Source: a virus
Reading direction: 5' to 3' (one strand)
IMG/VR virus record: IMGVR_UViG_3300009180_000062
Location: 1 to 48,125 of that record
DNA: 48,125 nucleotides
Part shown: one piece after another, positions 30,444-37,709 of the stretch
Numbering within the stretch: position 1 is the first letter of the stretch
How the letters are laid out: each line of letters begins with the position of its first letter
Made by a program: the position numbers and the translations under genes
Notes under the pieces: model-generated
The model's database searches: none
What the model was told of the DNA's origin: nothing
What the model saw: only the letters and a program-made list of their open reading frames with translations

Positions 30444-30997
30444 TGCTATATACATTATTAATATCTGCTGCGCTAGCATATTATCCACTTGATGGATTAA
30501 GCTTTCAAAACTGGATTCAGGAGGATTTTATAAAGATTGATGGAAAAAATTCTATACAGTATTCTTTCCACAGGCAAAATAAAACAGGCTATCCGGTTGG
30601 ACTTACAAAAAAGGGTATAACGGCATCATCTACTGCAAGCCTGATAGAAATAAGAAAAATAAAGCCAGATATTGTTCCATGTAAGTCAAAGCAGAAAGTA
30701 GAATTTTTTGAAGTTGACTACAATCAGCTAAACGATGAAGGGCTTGTTCCAAAGGAATTGACTGTAACAGAGGGTATGCTAGGCTATTTTGACCCAAGAA
30801 TAGAAGAAGTAAATGTTGATTCAATTGTTTTGACAAAGAACTCTCAGTTTATAAATTTTCAAATAATTACTCATGAGCTAGCCCATCATTGGTATTCTTA
30901 TTACTGCCTTGAGGATTACACTAGCATGACATCTGAAGAGTTTGCACAGAAGATACAATTTTCATTAAAGGAGCTTAATAACTATGAATATTACTGA
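30443..30997 (+). CDS. exported HExxH metalloprotease-like protein, copy 2
   Basis: This 184-aa tandem paralogue of the preceding gene shares the layout: hydrophobic start (MLYTLLISAALAYYPLDG), a Q-LND-x-G/S turn, GYFDPR, HELAHHWYSYYC and SEEFAQKIQ. The genes overlap by one base (TAATG). Divergence is high outside the motifs, so the duplication is old. Its 3' end overlaps the next gene by 14 bases. Confidence 0.75.
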   Translation: MLYTLLISAALAYYPLDGLSFQNWIQEDFIKIDGKNSIQYSFHRQNKTGYPVGLTKKGITASSTASLIEIRKIKPDIVPCKSKQKVEFFEVDYNQLNDEGLVPKELTVTEGMLGYFDPRIEEVNVDSIVLTKNSQFINFQIITHELAHHWYSYYCLEDYTSMTSEEFAQKIQFSLKELNNYEYY

Positions 30998-32054
30998 AGC
31001 ATTAGCTTTTGATGATGTACTTTTAGTACCTACTTATACAGAAGTAAGATCTAGATCGGTTCCAACACTAGATACAAATATTGCAGGAGTTAATCTTACT
31101 CTTCCAATGATAGCCTCTCCAATGGATACAGTAACAGAATCAAAGATGGCAATAGCAATTGGTCTTGCCGGAGGTATGGGAGTAATACATCGCTTTATGT
31201 CTCCCTCAGAGCAGATAGATAACGTTAGGTCTATTGTTAGAGCCGAACAGGAAAATAAGAAAGAGATTCCAAAGGTTGTTGCTGTTGGACTCGGTACTGA
31301 TGAGGTATCAAGATTTAAAGAGCTATGGAACTCAGCCCCACTCGATGCAGTCTTAGTTGATGTTGCAAATGGTCATTCATCTTATATGGCAGATGGACTT
31401 GGCAAGATAAAGGATATTGCACCAGACATAAAGATAATTGCTGGAAATGTTGCTACTGGAGAGGGATTTCATTTTCTTGCAAATACAGGAATGGTAGATG
31501 CTGTAAGGGTTGGAATAGGATCAGGAAGTATCTGCTCTACAAGAATTCAGACAGGATTTGGTGTACCACTCCTTCATTCTATAATGCAGTGCTTATATAT
31601 GAGAAACGCAGTTTATGACCATAAAAAGATAGCAATTATAGCAGATGGAGGAATTCGCTATCCATCAGATGTTGTTAAGGCAATTGCCGCTGGTGCTGAC
31701 GCTGTAATGTGCGGAAGTCTTTTTGCTGCAACCGATGAAACTCCGGGAGCCTTGATGCGCGATGAAAATGCCGGCATAACATACAAAGTCTATCGCGGCA
31801 TGGCATCAGCAGAAGTTCAGAAAGATCATCGAGGAGGCTTAAAGCCTCTAACCTGTGCAGAGGGTGTATCAACAAGAATCCCAGCAAAAGGATCAGTTGC
31901 TCCAATTCTAGGAGAATTTGCTGGTGGTCTAAGGTCTGGAATGACTTATGCTAATGCAAAAAATCTTGAAGAACTGAGAAGAAATGCTAAGTTTGTAAGA
32001 ATAACTCACGCTGGACTCCTTGAGTCTCATGCTTTTGGAACAAGGAAGGAATAA
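30984..32054 (+). CDS. IMP dehydrogenase/GMP reductase family enzyme, CBS-less, GMP-reductase-like
   Basis: This 356-aa TIM barrel has the catalytic loop GIGSGSICSTR with Cys184, DGGIRYPSDV, and GGLRSGMTY. It lacks the CBS pair of usual IMPDH. DVANG (126-130) and AGNVATGE (153-160) resemble GMP reductase rather than bacterial IMPDH. The flap after YRGMAS reads HRGGLKPLTCAEG with no Arg-Tyr dyad, which IMPDH needs for hydrolysis. The end FVRITHAGLLESH is IMPDH-like. IMPDH makes XMP from IMP; GMP reductase makes IMP from GMP. I favour the second, which would feed PurA, at moderate confidence. It is in the same direction as purA, about 2.8 kb downstream. Confidence 0.85.
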   Translation: MNITEALAFDDVLLVPTYTEVRSRSVPTLDTNIAGVNLTLPMIASPMDTVTESKMAIAIGLAGGMGVIHRFMSPSEQIDNVRSIVRAEQENKKEIPKVVAVGLGTDEVSRFKELWNSAPLDAVLVDVANGHSSYMADGLGKIKDIAPDIKIIAGNVATGEGFHFLANTGMVDAVRVGIGSGSICSTRIQTGFGVPLLHSIMQCLYMRNAVYDHKKIAIIADGGIRYPSDVVKAIAAGADAVMCGSLFAATDETPGALMRDENAGITYKVYRGMASAEVQKDHRGGLKPLTCAEGVSTRIPAKGSVAPILGEFAGGLRSGMTYANAKNLEELRRNAKFVRITHAGLLESHAFGTRKE

Positions 32055-32344
32055 TGAATGATCAGATAAACTCAACTATAAAGTCTGTAATAGAGCTAAA
32101 AAGTGGCATAGGTCTTTTCTCAAAAGAGCTTGAAAAGATTCATTCTCAGCTTGAAGAGCTTAGATCAATATTGGCATCACAGCAGACTGTTTCAAATATA
32201 AAGGAAGAGCAGGTTTCAAATCCTACGCCTACACAGAAAAAGACTCTTGTTGTTAGAAGGGAAGACCAGGAGGAAGTTGAGCTTTTAGATAACAAGGGAT
32301 ATCAGATTCATGTCGTTGGATTGGGTGTTCAGAATTTAGACTAA
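32054..32344 (+). CDS. coiled-coil small protein
   Basis: This 96-aa protein has heptads in residues about 5-45 (IELKSGIGLFSKELEKIHSQ then LEELRSIL), a Pro/Thr linker, and a C-terminal beta hairpin (KGYQIHVVGLGVQNLD). It is coupled to the previous gene by a TAATG overlap. No enzymatic motif; probably an oligomeric adaptor. Confidence 0.65.
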   Translation: MNDQINSTIKSVIELKSGIGLFSKELEKIHSQLEELRSILASQQTVSNIKEEQVSNPTPTQKKTLVVRREDQEEVELLDNKGYQIHVVGLGVQNLD

Positions 32345-32362
32345 AGTTTTTAATATTGGCAC

Positions 32363-32390
32363 TTGACCAATACGGTTCGGTGCCTATATT
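32363..32390 (+). promoter_or_regulatory. promoter, TTGACC-16 bp-TATATT
   Basis: TTGACC (32363-32368) and TATATT (32385-32390) are 16 bases apart. The predicted +1 near 32397 is the first base of a folded leader. Confidence 0.7.
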
Positions 32391-32396
32391 TCTAAT

Positions 32397-32550
32397 GTCG
32401 CCAGCCGAAAGGCATAAGGCGAACGACTCAACGGCAAAAAGAAAGCCGATTTGAAAAATAAAAGATTGGATTTAAAAAATAGGTTGCCGCTAGCCGCTAG
32501 GTGGTTAAGCTATAGGGGCTGGCGGCAAGGTAGCCAACAAAGGAGGATGG
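32397..32550 (+). ncRNA. structured 5' leader with three hairpins
   Basis: The 150-base untranslated leader of the 32551 gene folds into: TCGCC/GGCGA (32398-32402, 32418-32422) enclosing GCC-GAAA-GGC with a GNRA loop; CGGC/GCCG (32432-32435, 32445-32448); and TTGCCGCTAGCC/GGCTGGCGGCAA (32484-32495, 32517-32528), 12 pairs with one G-T. The last stem ends about 9 bases before AAAGGAGG. GGTAGCC (32529-32535) could compete with the third stem. It may be a riboswitch-like control element, a protein-binding leader or a stabiliser; no known class is recognised. Confidence 0.6.
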
Positions 32551-32865
32551 ATGGACAATTCACAATTTCTTTTTCTTAGAAATGCTTTAGATGATATTTA
32601 CCGAAAGCTATCAAATGTAGAAGCAGAAGTTCAGGCACTAAGAGCAGATGTATCTTCTCTTAGCGTTAGACAGACAACCGGGGAGAATACAACAGATGGT
32701 CTAAGAGCAGAATATGAGGAATTCAAGGCACAATGGGATTCTGAGTCGCCAGATGTTCAGTCACTTAAGGATAATCTCCTTAAGCTAAGAGCCTCTCTCG
32801 CTTCGTTGGGCAGCTTAAATGAGGCTCTACAAAACGCAGAGAGCGTCGGCTCACAGCAAGGATAG
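32551..32865 (+). CDS. coiled-coil protein with structured leader
   Basis: This 104-aa protein is almost entirely helical with heptads (RKLSNVEAEVQALRADVSSL; LKDNLLKLRASLASLGSL). A strong AAAGGAGG precedes the ATG. A dedicated promoter and folded leader suggest a regulated, possibly abundant product. It precedes the MoxR/VWA unit. Function unknown. Confidence 0.75.
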   Translation: MDNSQFLFLRNALDDIYRKLSNVEAEVQALRADVSSLSVRQTTGENTTDGLRAEYEEFKAQWDSESPDVQSLKDNLLKLRASLASLGSLNEALQNAESVGSQQG

Positions 32866-32883
32866 ATTGGAAAACTCAAAAAT

Positions 32884-33024
32884 TCTAAAAATAGCACCGA
32901 TCTATGATATAGAGTAGGCGTGGCGAGGTTGCCACGGTACGCAAACGGGGAAAGCCCCACAACAACAATCAATCGTCAACAATCGTTCTAACTCAATAAT
33001 CGTACAAACTGGAGTAAAAACAAT
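32884..33024 (+). promoter_or_regulatory. promoter-like motif, copy B, with 5' hairpin and CAA-rich leader
   Basis: TCTAAAAATAGCACCGA then CTATG(A)TATAG (32884-32912) is nearly identical to copy A at 23845. CGTGGC-GAGGTT-GCCACG (32919-32936) begins at the predicted +1, and GGGG-AAA(G)-CCCC follows. The leader then turns unstructured and CAA-rich with AATCGT three times (near 32972, 32983 and 32999), reaching GGAG before ATG 33025. Confidence 0.65.
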
Positions 33025-34089
33025 ATGAACGTCTCTCATACCAAGCGCGTCCTTCGTGAAATGCCTATCGACAAGTCCATCATGCTTCGCGCTAAGCACG
33101 GTGTCGGTAAGTCCTCTGTAATCAAGCAGGCTGCTGCCGATCAAGGTGTCTCCTTCTTCGATGTTCGCCTTTCTCAGTGTGAGGTTGGTGATATCAAGGG
33201 TCTGCCTCACCTTGATGCAGAGAAGGGTATCACCACCTTCCTTAAGCCTTATTGGTGGCCTCGCGATCCTCAGAGCAAGGGTATTCTCTTCTTCGATGAG
33301 CTTAACCGTGCCAGCAAGGATGTTCTTCAGGCGGTATTCGAGATTTGTCTCGACCGTCGCCTCGATGGTGAGAAGCTTCCCGATGGTTGGCGTGTTGTAG
33401 CGGCAGTTAACGCCGATGATGATTACGATGTTGTCGAGATGGATCCAGCTCTTCTTGACCGTTGGTTTATGATCGATTTCGATCCTACTCCAAAGGAATG
33501 GATTGATTGGGCACGTTCCGCCAAGGTTCACCCTGCTGTTGTAGAGTTTGTTGCTCGCAATCAGAACCTTCTCGATCCTCCGGTCGGTAACATCGAGTCT
33601 GGTCGCGTCTATCCTTCTCGTCGTTCTTGGTCTGCTCTTTCCGATACCATCATCGCCATGAATCTCACGGATGATACAGATGGTATGGTAACTCAGATCG
33701 CTAAGGGCTGGGTTGGTCGAGAGGTCGCAGTTATGTTCCAGAAGTTCATGACTAACGAATTCTCTCAGCTTAAGGCAGCAGATGTTCTTGACAAGTTTGA
33801 GGAGATGGAGCCAAAGATCGAGGCTGCCTGCTCAGATATCGAGGTAATCGCCGCTCTCGCTAACTCCATCATTGACGAGGTTGCAGGTCGCTCTGCCGCC
33901 AAGATGAAGGAGAAGCAGACAGAGGCTCTTAAGAAGTTCTTTGCTATGGTTCCAAAGGACGTTGCTTCTAACCTTTGGACTTCTCTTCTCTCCAATCCAA
34001 AGACGAAGAAGATCGTTATGCCTTGGCAGTCCGATGCAGATTTCTGCGAGGTTCTCCGCAAGGTATACGGCATCGACTCTAAGAACTAG
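33025..34089 (+). CDS. MoxR-type AAA+ ATPase
   Basis: This 354-aa protein has Walker A (KHGVGKSS, about 28-35), Walker B (ILFFDELNRA) and a sensor region (VAAVNADDDYDV), typical of MoxR/RavA ATPases. MoxR proteins act with VWA partners as remodelling chaperones or metal-insertion factors, and the next gene is such a partner. Codon use is much richer in GC (one 60-base sample about 52%, against about 30% in a neighbouring gene), favouring CTC, CGC, ATC and GCC. This could reflect high expression or foreign origin. It has its own promoter (copy B) and a strong terminator. Confidence 0.93.
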   Translation: MNVSHTKRVLREMPIDKSIMLRAKHGVGKSSVIKQAAADQGVSFFDVRLSQCEVGDIKGLPHLDAEKGITTFLKPYWWPRDPQSKGILFFDELNRASKDVLQAVFEICLDRRLDGEKLPDGWRVVAAVNADDDYDVVEMDPALLDRWFMIDFDPTPKEWIDWARSAKVHPAVVEFVARNQNLLDPPVGNIESGRVYPSRRSWSALSDTIIAMNLTDDTDGMVTQIAKGWVGREVAVMFQKFMTNEFSQLKAADVLDKFEEMEPKIEAACSDIEVIAALANSIIDEVAGRSAAKMKEKQTEALKKFFAMVPKDVASNLWTSLLSNPKTKKIVMPWQSDADFCEVLRKVYGIDSKN

Positions 34090-34100
34090 AGTCTGCCCTC

Positions 34101-34142
34101 AATAAGAGGGGGAGGTATCCCCTCCCCCTCTTATTCTTTTTA
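34101..34142 (+). terminator. strong Rho-independent terminator
   Basis: A 15-bp perfect stem, AATAAGAGGGGGAGG / CCTCCCCCTCTTATT, around TATCC, then CTTTTTATAG. It separates the MoxR gene from its VWA partner, so the two may be expressed at unequal levels. Confidence 0.92.
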
Positions 34143-34171
34143 TAGAACACCAATCATTCCAAGGAGAAATT

Positions 34172-35317
34172 ATGTCGTATGATCGTGCCGCGCGTGACAA
34201 TCTCGAGTCCGCAATCTCCACTCTTGTTCTTCTCTATCCACTTTACGGTACAGTGTTCCTCTATCTGAACAAGATCGAGCGAAAGGACTTGCCAACAATG
34301 GCAGTCGGCACTACTCGCCGTGTTGACCTCGCTCTTTACTACAACCCAGACTTTGTGAAGAAGATGACTTACACTCAGCTTCGTGCAGTCCTTAAGCATG
34401 AGGCTCTCCACGTTCTTCTTCATCATATCTCTCGTAATCAATACTTCAACTACAACATGAAGGGCTACAATTACGCAGCAGATATGGCAATCAACTGTCA
34501 TATCGAGGGTCTACCAGAGGGTGCCCTCTATCCTAAGAACTTCCAGCTTCCAGATAACGAGTCCTCTGAGTGGTACTACGAGAAGCTTAAGAAGGAAGAG
34601 GAGGAGAAGGGAGAGGGTGCCCTTGAAGGCAAGGGAGAGCTTGTAGACGACCACGAAATGTGGGGTGAGTGCGACGACGATATTATCAAGGAGAAGGTTC
34701 GTAATATCGCAGAACAGGCTATTAAGTCCCAAGAAGCTAAGGGTTGGGGAGATATTTCCGGTAACCTTGCTCAGCAGATCATCGCTGCAAACAAGCCTGT
34801 GGTAAATTGGAAGCGTGAGGTTCGTTACTTCATCAATCAGATTATCATGATGGGTCGAAAGTCAACCCGTATGCGTCCTAACCGTCGCTTCGGCTACAAA
34901 GACCCAGGTTCTAAGCGAGACTACACCAGCAAGATTCTTGTTGCGATTGATACCTCCGGCTCTGTCTCAGATCAAGAGCTAGAATACTTCCTGCAGGAAT
35001 TGAATGGCATGATCTCCCATGTCAAGGTAGATCTACTTCAGTTTGACCATGAGATCAAGTCTGACCCAAAGCCATTTGAGAAGAAGGTAAAGAGGCTTGG
35101 CATAGTTGGCCGAGGTGGAACAAACGTCGATCCCGTTCTCCGAATGGCAGACGAAAAGCACTACGATGGTCTAATCATCATGACAGATGGTGGCTTCGGT
35201 ATCGGTGTTCCAAAGCCAAAGTGTCGCGTAATGTGGTGTGGCGTTAAGGCTAACGAGCATCACTTCAATCACATCACCTTCGGCAAGAAGGTAATGATCG
35301 AACAGAAGAAGAAGTGA
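34172..35317 (+). CDS. DUF2201/VWA-like metallopeptidase-VWA protein, partner of MoxR
   Basis: This 381-aa protein has an N-terminal DUF2201-type domain with HEALHVLLHH (HExxH, about 75-84) and a second helical region (YAADMAINCHIEG). It ends with a VWA domain: VAIDTSGSVSD (MIDAS, about 256-266), LLQFDHEI, GRGGTNVDPV and IMTDGG. An acidic Lys/Glu linker separates them. In bacteria such proteins pair with a MoxR ATPase, as here. The coupled activity is usually complex assembly or disassembly. Codon use matches the MoxR gene rather than the rest of the window. AAGGAG precedes the ATG. Confidence 0.9.
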   Translation: MSYDRAARDNLESAISTLVLLYPLYGTVFLYLNKIERKDLPTMAVGTTRRVDLALYYNPDFVKKMTYTQLRAVLKHEALHVLLHHISRNQYFNYNMKGYNYAADMAINCHIEGLPEGALYPKNFQLPDNESSEWYYEKLKKEEEEKGEGALEGKGELVDDHEMWGECDDDIIKEKVRNIAEQAIKSQEAKGWGDISGNLAQQIIAANKPVVNWKREVRYFINQIIMMGRKSTRMRPNRRFGYKDPGSKRDYTSKILVAIDTSGSVSDQELEYFLQELNGMISHVKVDLLQFDHEIKSDPKPFEKKVKRLGIVGRGGTNVDPVLRMADEKHYDGLIIMTDGGFGIGVPKPKCRVMWCGVKANEHHFNHITFGKKVMIEQKKK

Positions 35318-35323
35318 TCTGAG

Positions 35324-35361
35324 AAATAGCCGGGTAGGTTAAAATCTTCCCGGCTATTTTT
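35324..35361 (+). terminator. Rho-independent terminator
   Basis: AAATAGCCGGG / CCCGGCTATTT, 11 bp, around a 14-base loop, followed by T residues. It ends the VWA gene. Confidence 0.88.
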
Positions 35362-35409
35362 GTATCTATCAAAATTAAAAAAATAAAGTATTATCCTTAA
35401 GGAGTAAAA

Positions 35410-36609
35410 ATGAAGTTCATTATCAACAAGAATCCATCAAAGCTAGCTACAATCGCGGTTGCATTTCAGGCTGGAGCAGCATTAGAGCGAGAGGCTGGCG
35501 TACCGGATGGTAGCGCACATTTCTTGGAGCACTTTCTTTTCAAGGGTACTCCTACTCGCGATTCTTTTGAGCTTTCTCGCCAGATTGCTTTTTATGGCGG
35601 TGATTCAAATGCCTATACCTCACATGAAGAGGTTGTATATTTTATCACACTACCTGTAGATCACTTTGAGGCTGGAGTAGAGATTCTGCATGATATGGTG
35701 ACAAATCCAGCCTTTCCAGAGTCTGAGTTTGACAAGGAGAAGCAGGTAATCCTAGAAGAGCTTGCATCTGGAAATGACTCTGTTAATCGAGCACTTGGAA
35801 AGGAATTTGCAAGTAAGTTCTACTCAAACTATCTTTCTCGCCCTGTAATTGGAACAGAGGAGTCAATTAATGCAATCCAGCTAGATCACCTAAAGCACTT
35901 CTTCTCTACCTTCTACAAGAAGGAGAATATGCTTATCTCTGTCTGTGCTCCAATGAAGCAGTCAGAGACAGAGGCAGTTATTACCAAATACTTTGGTGAG
36001 CAGGATGGACAGGCAAACTTCCTTCTTACGCCAGAAAAGACGAAGGTAAAGAAGACTCTTACTGTAGAGGTTCCAAGAAACGATCTAGAGCAAGCTCACG
36101 TTATTTGGGCTTGGCCTTCATTCAAGTATGGCTCCAAGGAGGTATATGCAGCAGCAGTCCTAGGAAATATTCTTGGTGATGGTATGGATAGCAGACTATT
36201 CCAAGAGGTAAGAGAGAAAGCAAACCTTGTTTATGGAATCGGTGCCGGTAACTCAACAGACCGTACATCTGGATCTTTCTCAATCCACTTCTCAACTAGA
36301 CCACAGAATATGGAGCAGGCAAAGAGCATCATTCTTGCAGAGATTCAGAAGGCTATGACTACCCTTCCAACAGAGGAAGAAGTTCAGCGTTCAAAGAATA
36401 AGATGCGTACAGGAATCTATAGAAGCTGGCAGTCAGCAGAAGGAATTGCTCTTAAGTGTGTAGACCACTACTTCATGAAGAAGAAGATTCCAAGTATTGC
36501 AGCAACAAACCGTAAGCTTTCAAAAGTAACAGCAGAAGATGTAATGGCAGCAGCAAAGAAGATTTTTGTAGGAAAGAATGTTATTGCTGTAGCAAAGAAG
36601 GTTGAATAA
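35410..36609 (+). CDS. M16 family zinc peptidase (pitrilysin-like)
   Basis: This 399-aa protein has the inverted zinc motif HFLEH (His37, Glu40, His41) and the downstream EEL (Glu116/Glu117) that completes the site, within FDKEKQVILEELAS. The second half (about 200-399) matches the usual C-terminal M16 domain, including GSRLFQEVREK-like DSRLFQEVREKANLVYGI. One active half plus one inactive half is normal for M16B. It degrades or processes peptides. Such genes are rare in phages. No signal peptide, so it is probably cytoplasmic. AAGGAG lies upstream; it overlaps thyX by one base. Confidence 0.93.
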   Translation: MKFIINKNPSKLATIAVAFQAGAALEREAGVPDGSAHFLEHFLFKGTPTRDSFELSRQIAFYGGDSNAYTSHEEVVYFITLPVDHFEAGVEILHDMVTNPAFPESEFDKEKQVILEELASGNDSVNRALGKEFASKFYSNYLSRPVIGTEESINAIQLDHLKHFFSTFYKKENMLISVCAPMKQSETEAVITKYFGEQDGQANFLLTPEKTKVKKTLTVEVPRNDLEQAHVIWAWPSFKYGSKEVYAAAVLGNILGDGMDSRLFQEVREKANLVYGIGAGNSTDRTSGSFSIHFSTRPQNMEQAKSIILAEIQKAMTTLPTEEEVQRSKNKMRTGIYRSWQSAEGIALKCVDHYFMKKKIPSIAATNRKLSKVTAEDVMAAAKKIFVGKNVIAVAKKVE

Positions 36610-37667
36610 TGAATCTAATAATCACAGGAAATCTAAGAAGTGTTGCAAATTCGGCTTGGGTTTCCACCCTTGACGAATCAAAGGCAGCTTCAAAGTCAGA
36701 TGAGGAGGTTATTCGTGTAACCAAGTTTTTGGTTGACAATCATCATACCTCACCATTTGAGTCGGTAACGCTTACCTTCTCATTCTCAGCATCAGAGGAA
36801 TCAGAGGACGCATCTTACCAGCATTGGGAAATGGCTCCATTCCTTGCCTCTCCATATGTAAAGTCTTCTCAATCTGAAGATGGATCGGTTGCATATATTA
36901 CAACAGATCTCTTTAACTTCATAAAGATTGCAAAGTCTGCATATAGGAATGGCGAGTATAAGAGCACAACCTTCTGGAAGATTTTTGAAGGACAAGATCC
37001 TTTGCTTGCATCGACGGTAGATGGATTTAAGGCACTAGAGCCTTATATCGTAGGTGCTCCAGATGTGTCTGGTCTTATTGGCGAAAACGGAATTACCGTT
37101 GAGTTAGTAGACGTTCACCACGCACCCGTGCGTGAGCATGTGCGTGCAACATGGCGTATCTGCTGCCCGCTATCCATAGCAGTCCAAATGCTTCGTCATA
37201 GGACGGGAAGCTGGAACATGACCAGCGGAAGGTATCGCACACTCAATCAGGATATGGTTGATACTTATAGCGATATATCCGAGATTATGAAAAAGATGGT
37301 TCCAACAGAACCAAATGCGATTGATGTTGCTTTCAATGACCTAATGGAAGAAGATCATAACAAAGAATTTAGCAATCTACTAAAGAATACAAGTATTGCC
37401 TTTAAAACATATGAAGCGCAGATGCAGGCTTCAAAAACCGCTAAGGCAGATGGAAGAATTACAAATGATGAGTATAAGCGATTCAGAGAATTTGCTCGCT
37501 ATATTCTGCCAGAGGGAAGAATGACAGAGCTTTACTGCACCTTTTATCTTCCAGATTTCCTTAACTATCTTCAGCTTCGTGATTCTACCCATGCCCAAAC
37601 AGAGCATATCTACGTTGCACAACAGATGAAAAAGAATCTGAATGAAAATTTAAAAGAAAAAATATAA
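36609..37667 (+). CDS. thyX: flavin-dependent thymidylate synthase ThyX
   Basis: This 352-aa protein converts dUMP to dTMP using methylene-tetrahydrofolate, FAD and NADPH. The signature RHRTGSWNMTS (Arg196-His-Arg-x7-Ser) is followed by GRYRTL. HHTSPFE near residue 45 is the substrate/FAD motif. It is longer than the roughly 220-250 aa of most ThyX; extra sequence lies in the middle (about 75-165) and at the C-terminus. It ends ESLNEN-type helical. It would use dUMP made by the dCMP deaminase at 194. The motif region is unusually GC-rich (about 58% over 37121-37250). Confidence 0.95.
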   Translation: MNLIITGNLRSVANSAWVSTLDESKAASKSDEEVIRVTKFLVDNHHTSPFESVTLTFSFSASEESEDASYQHWEMAPFLASPYVKSSQSEDGSVAYITTDLFNFIKIAKSAYRNGEYKSTTFWKIFEGQDPLLASTVDGFKALEPYIVGAPDVSGLIGENGITVELVDVHHAPVREHVRATWRICCPLSIAVQMLRHRTGSWNMTSGRYRTLNQDMVDTYSDISEIMKKMVPTEPNAIDVAFNDLMEEDHNKEFSNLLKNTSIAFKTYEAQMQASKTAKADGRITNDEYKRFREFARYILPEGRMTELYCTFYLPDFLNYLQLRDSTHAQTEHIYVAQQMKKNLNENLKEKI

Positions 37668-37674
37668 AAATATT

Positions 37675-37703
37675 TTGATTATCAATGATAAAAAAAGTAT
37701 ATT
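37675..37703 (+). promoter_or_regulatory. promoter TTGATT-17 bp-TATATT, near-leaderless
   Basis: TTGATT (37675-37680) and TATATT (37698-37703) are exactly 17 bases apart. The ATG at 37710 lies six bases after the -10, so transcription could begin at or next to the start codon. No ribosome site exists in that gap. Confidence 0.65.
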
Positions 37704-37709
37704 AATATC

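Noticed and set aside
27095-32054. Firm 2-aminoadenine (Z) genome
   Set aside because: The catalytic Asp and guanine motif are kept and no MazZ or DatZ homologue is visible; kept only as an open question.
30984-32054. Plain IMP dehydrogenase
   Set aside because: It lacks CBS domains and the Arg-Tyr flap, and has GMP-reductase-type motifs; the final call is left open between the two.
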